Shown here one piece after another: positions 63,415-64,000 of a stretch of 64,000 bases of DNA. Both the position numbers and the translations under genes were made by a program. The notes beneath the pieces are model-generated. The model had not been told where the DNA came from, ran no database searches, and worked only from the letters and a program-made list of their open reading frames with translations. Source of the DNA: Microbacterium sp. 1S1 (GTDB taxonomy: Bacteria > Actinomycetota > Actinomycetes > Actinomycetales > Microbacteriaceae); the NCBI RefSeq assembly GCF_008271365.1, contig NZ_CP043430.1, forward strand, positions 620,001 through 684,000, given 5' to 3'. The number at the start of each line of letters is the position of its first letter. Position 1 is the stretch's first letter.

Positions 63415-64000
63415 GTGGACGGCGTTGCCGAAGGCATGGTGACGGTGGATGTGGACGCGCTGTCCGCTGTGCTCGGCACGGTGGACCTGCGCGTGGGGAT
63501 CGCCCGCCGGGTGCGGCTGGGCCGCGGAGGACTGCTGCCGCTGACTCCCGGCCGCATCACTCTCGTCTACATCGCGGACGGCGCTGTTCACGGCCATCCG
63601 CCACTCGGGACCGGCTGCCGTCTCGACGTGGACCGCGCGTCGCAGCAGCTCACGGTCGAGGAACCGGGACGCCGCGACCACCTGCTCACCGGCGATGCCT
63701 TCCTTCTGCTCCGCGGCGACACCTTCGCGTTGGAGGCCGACGCCGACACCGCCCTTCTCGTCGTCGATATCGAGCTCGCCGACACCGCGTCTCCCCTCCC
63801 CGCGCTCCTGCCGCCCTTCCTCACGGTGACCCGGTTCGACGCGCTGGAGCCGGCCGCCGCTGCCCTTGCCGAGAACATGGGCGTGGTCGACGCTGCCGCC
63901 TGCCCGGTGCGCCAGGGCGACCCCCTGATCTGCCGGATGATGGCGACCACCGTGCTGCTCTCTGTGATCCGCGCCTGGGCGGCCAACGGCTGTGCGCCCG
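63415..64000 (+). CDS. AraC-type regulator, N-terminal cupin part (partial)
   Basis: The frame is open from a GTG at 63415 (or ATG at 63436) to the window edge, about 195 codons. GGLLPLTPGRITLVYIADGAV and HLLTGDAFLLLRGDTFALE resemble the cupin effector domain of AraC regulators. RQGDPLICRMMATTVLLSVIRAW matches the helical linker before the DNA-binding domain, which would lie beyond the window. The type is inferred from the half that is visible. Confidence 0.68.
   Translation, partial: MDGVAEGMVTVDVDALSAVLGTVDLRVGIARRVRLGRGGLLPLTPGRITLVYIADGAVHGHPPLGTGCRLDVDRASQQLTVEEPGRRDHLLTGDAFLLLRGDTFALEADADTALLVVDIELADTASPLPALLPPFLTVTRFDALEPAAAALAENMGVVDAAACPVRQGDPLICRMMATTVLLSVIRAWAANGCAP

Overview
The window is about 70% G+C, has densely packed genes with many GTG starts and 4-bp stop/start overlaps, and carries an HspR-type heat-shock system, a zinc-finger-less DnaJ and a DUF222-HNH gene. 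Together these point to a high-GC actinobacterium, most likely Microbacteriaceae and probably Microbacterium. No rRNA, tRNA, CRISPR array, phage module or insertion sequence was seen. Genus and functions are read from the sequence by eye and from family knowledge; no database search was run.

Layout. 1-12.4 kb is mostly housekeeping: a partial putA with a divergent LysR regulator, a nitroreductase, clpB under an HspR operator, coaBC, an NRDE protein, an unusual intergenic repeat array (6.8-7.3 kb), a DJ-1/AraC regulator with a small membrane protein, and two GT4 glycosyltransferases. 12.5-14.2 kb holds a lipoprotein alpha/beta hydrolase that looks frameshifted.

14.3-27.4 kb is a coherent locus for high-mannose N-glycans: GH38 alpha-mannosidase, LacI regulator, GH5 beta-mannosidase-like enzyme, sugar ABC importer, GH92 alpha-mannosidase and a secreted Endo H-like endoglycosidase. 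Five related LacI-type operators sit in front of its transcription units. A P1B-type metal ATPase and a coiled-coil protein follow.

29.8-40.8 kb is a second sugar locus: FucI-like isomerase, FGGY kinase, LacI, NanA-like aldolase, SDR, enolase-superfamily dehydratase, an ABC importer and a FadR-type regulator. Two identical 20-bp operator sequences tie its two operons together. 41.0-45.1 kb is a tripartite tricarboxylate transporter operon with a DHDPS-family lyase, preceded by a 34-bp perfect palindrome whose core recurs at the promoter of a GntR gene 11 kb away. 45.2-48.5 kb is a third sugar ABC importer. None of the three importers encodes its ATPase, so a shared MsiK-type ATPase elsewhere is likely.

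48.7-52.5 kb is an overlapping four-gene operon joining a GAF-PP2C phosphatase, a cellulose-synthase-like GT2 with a large insert, a STAS antagonist and an RsbW-like kinase. It is a candidate partner-switching system that controls polysaccharide synthesis. 52.5-56.4 kb has DoxX, AraC, Tat hydrolase, NmrA-like and GntR genes. 56.5-60.5 kb is dnaK-grpE-dnaJ-hspR with two HspR (HAIR) boxes upstream. The end holds a frameshifted DUF222-HNH gene, a GyrI-domain remnant, a HAD phosphatase, a DUF3817 protein and a partial AraC-like gene.
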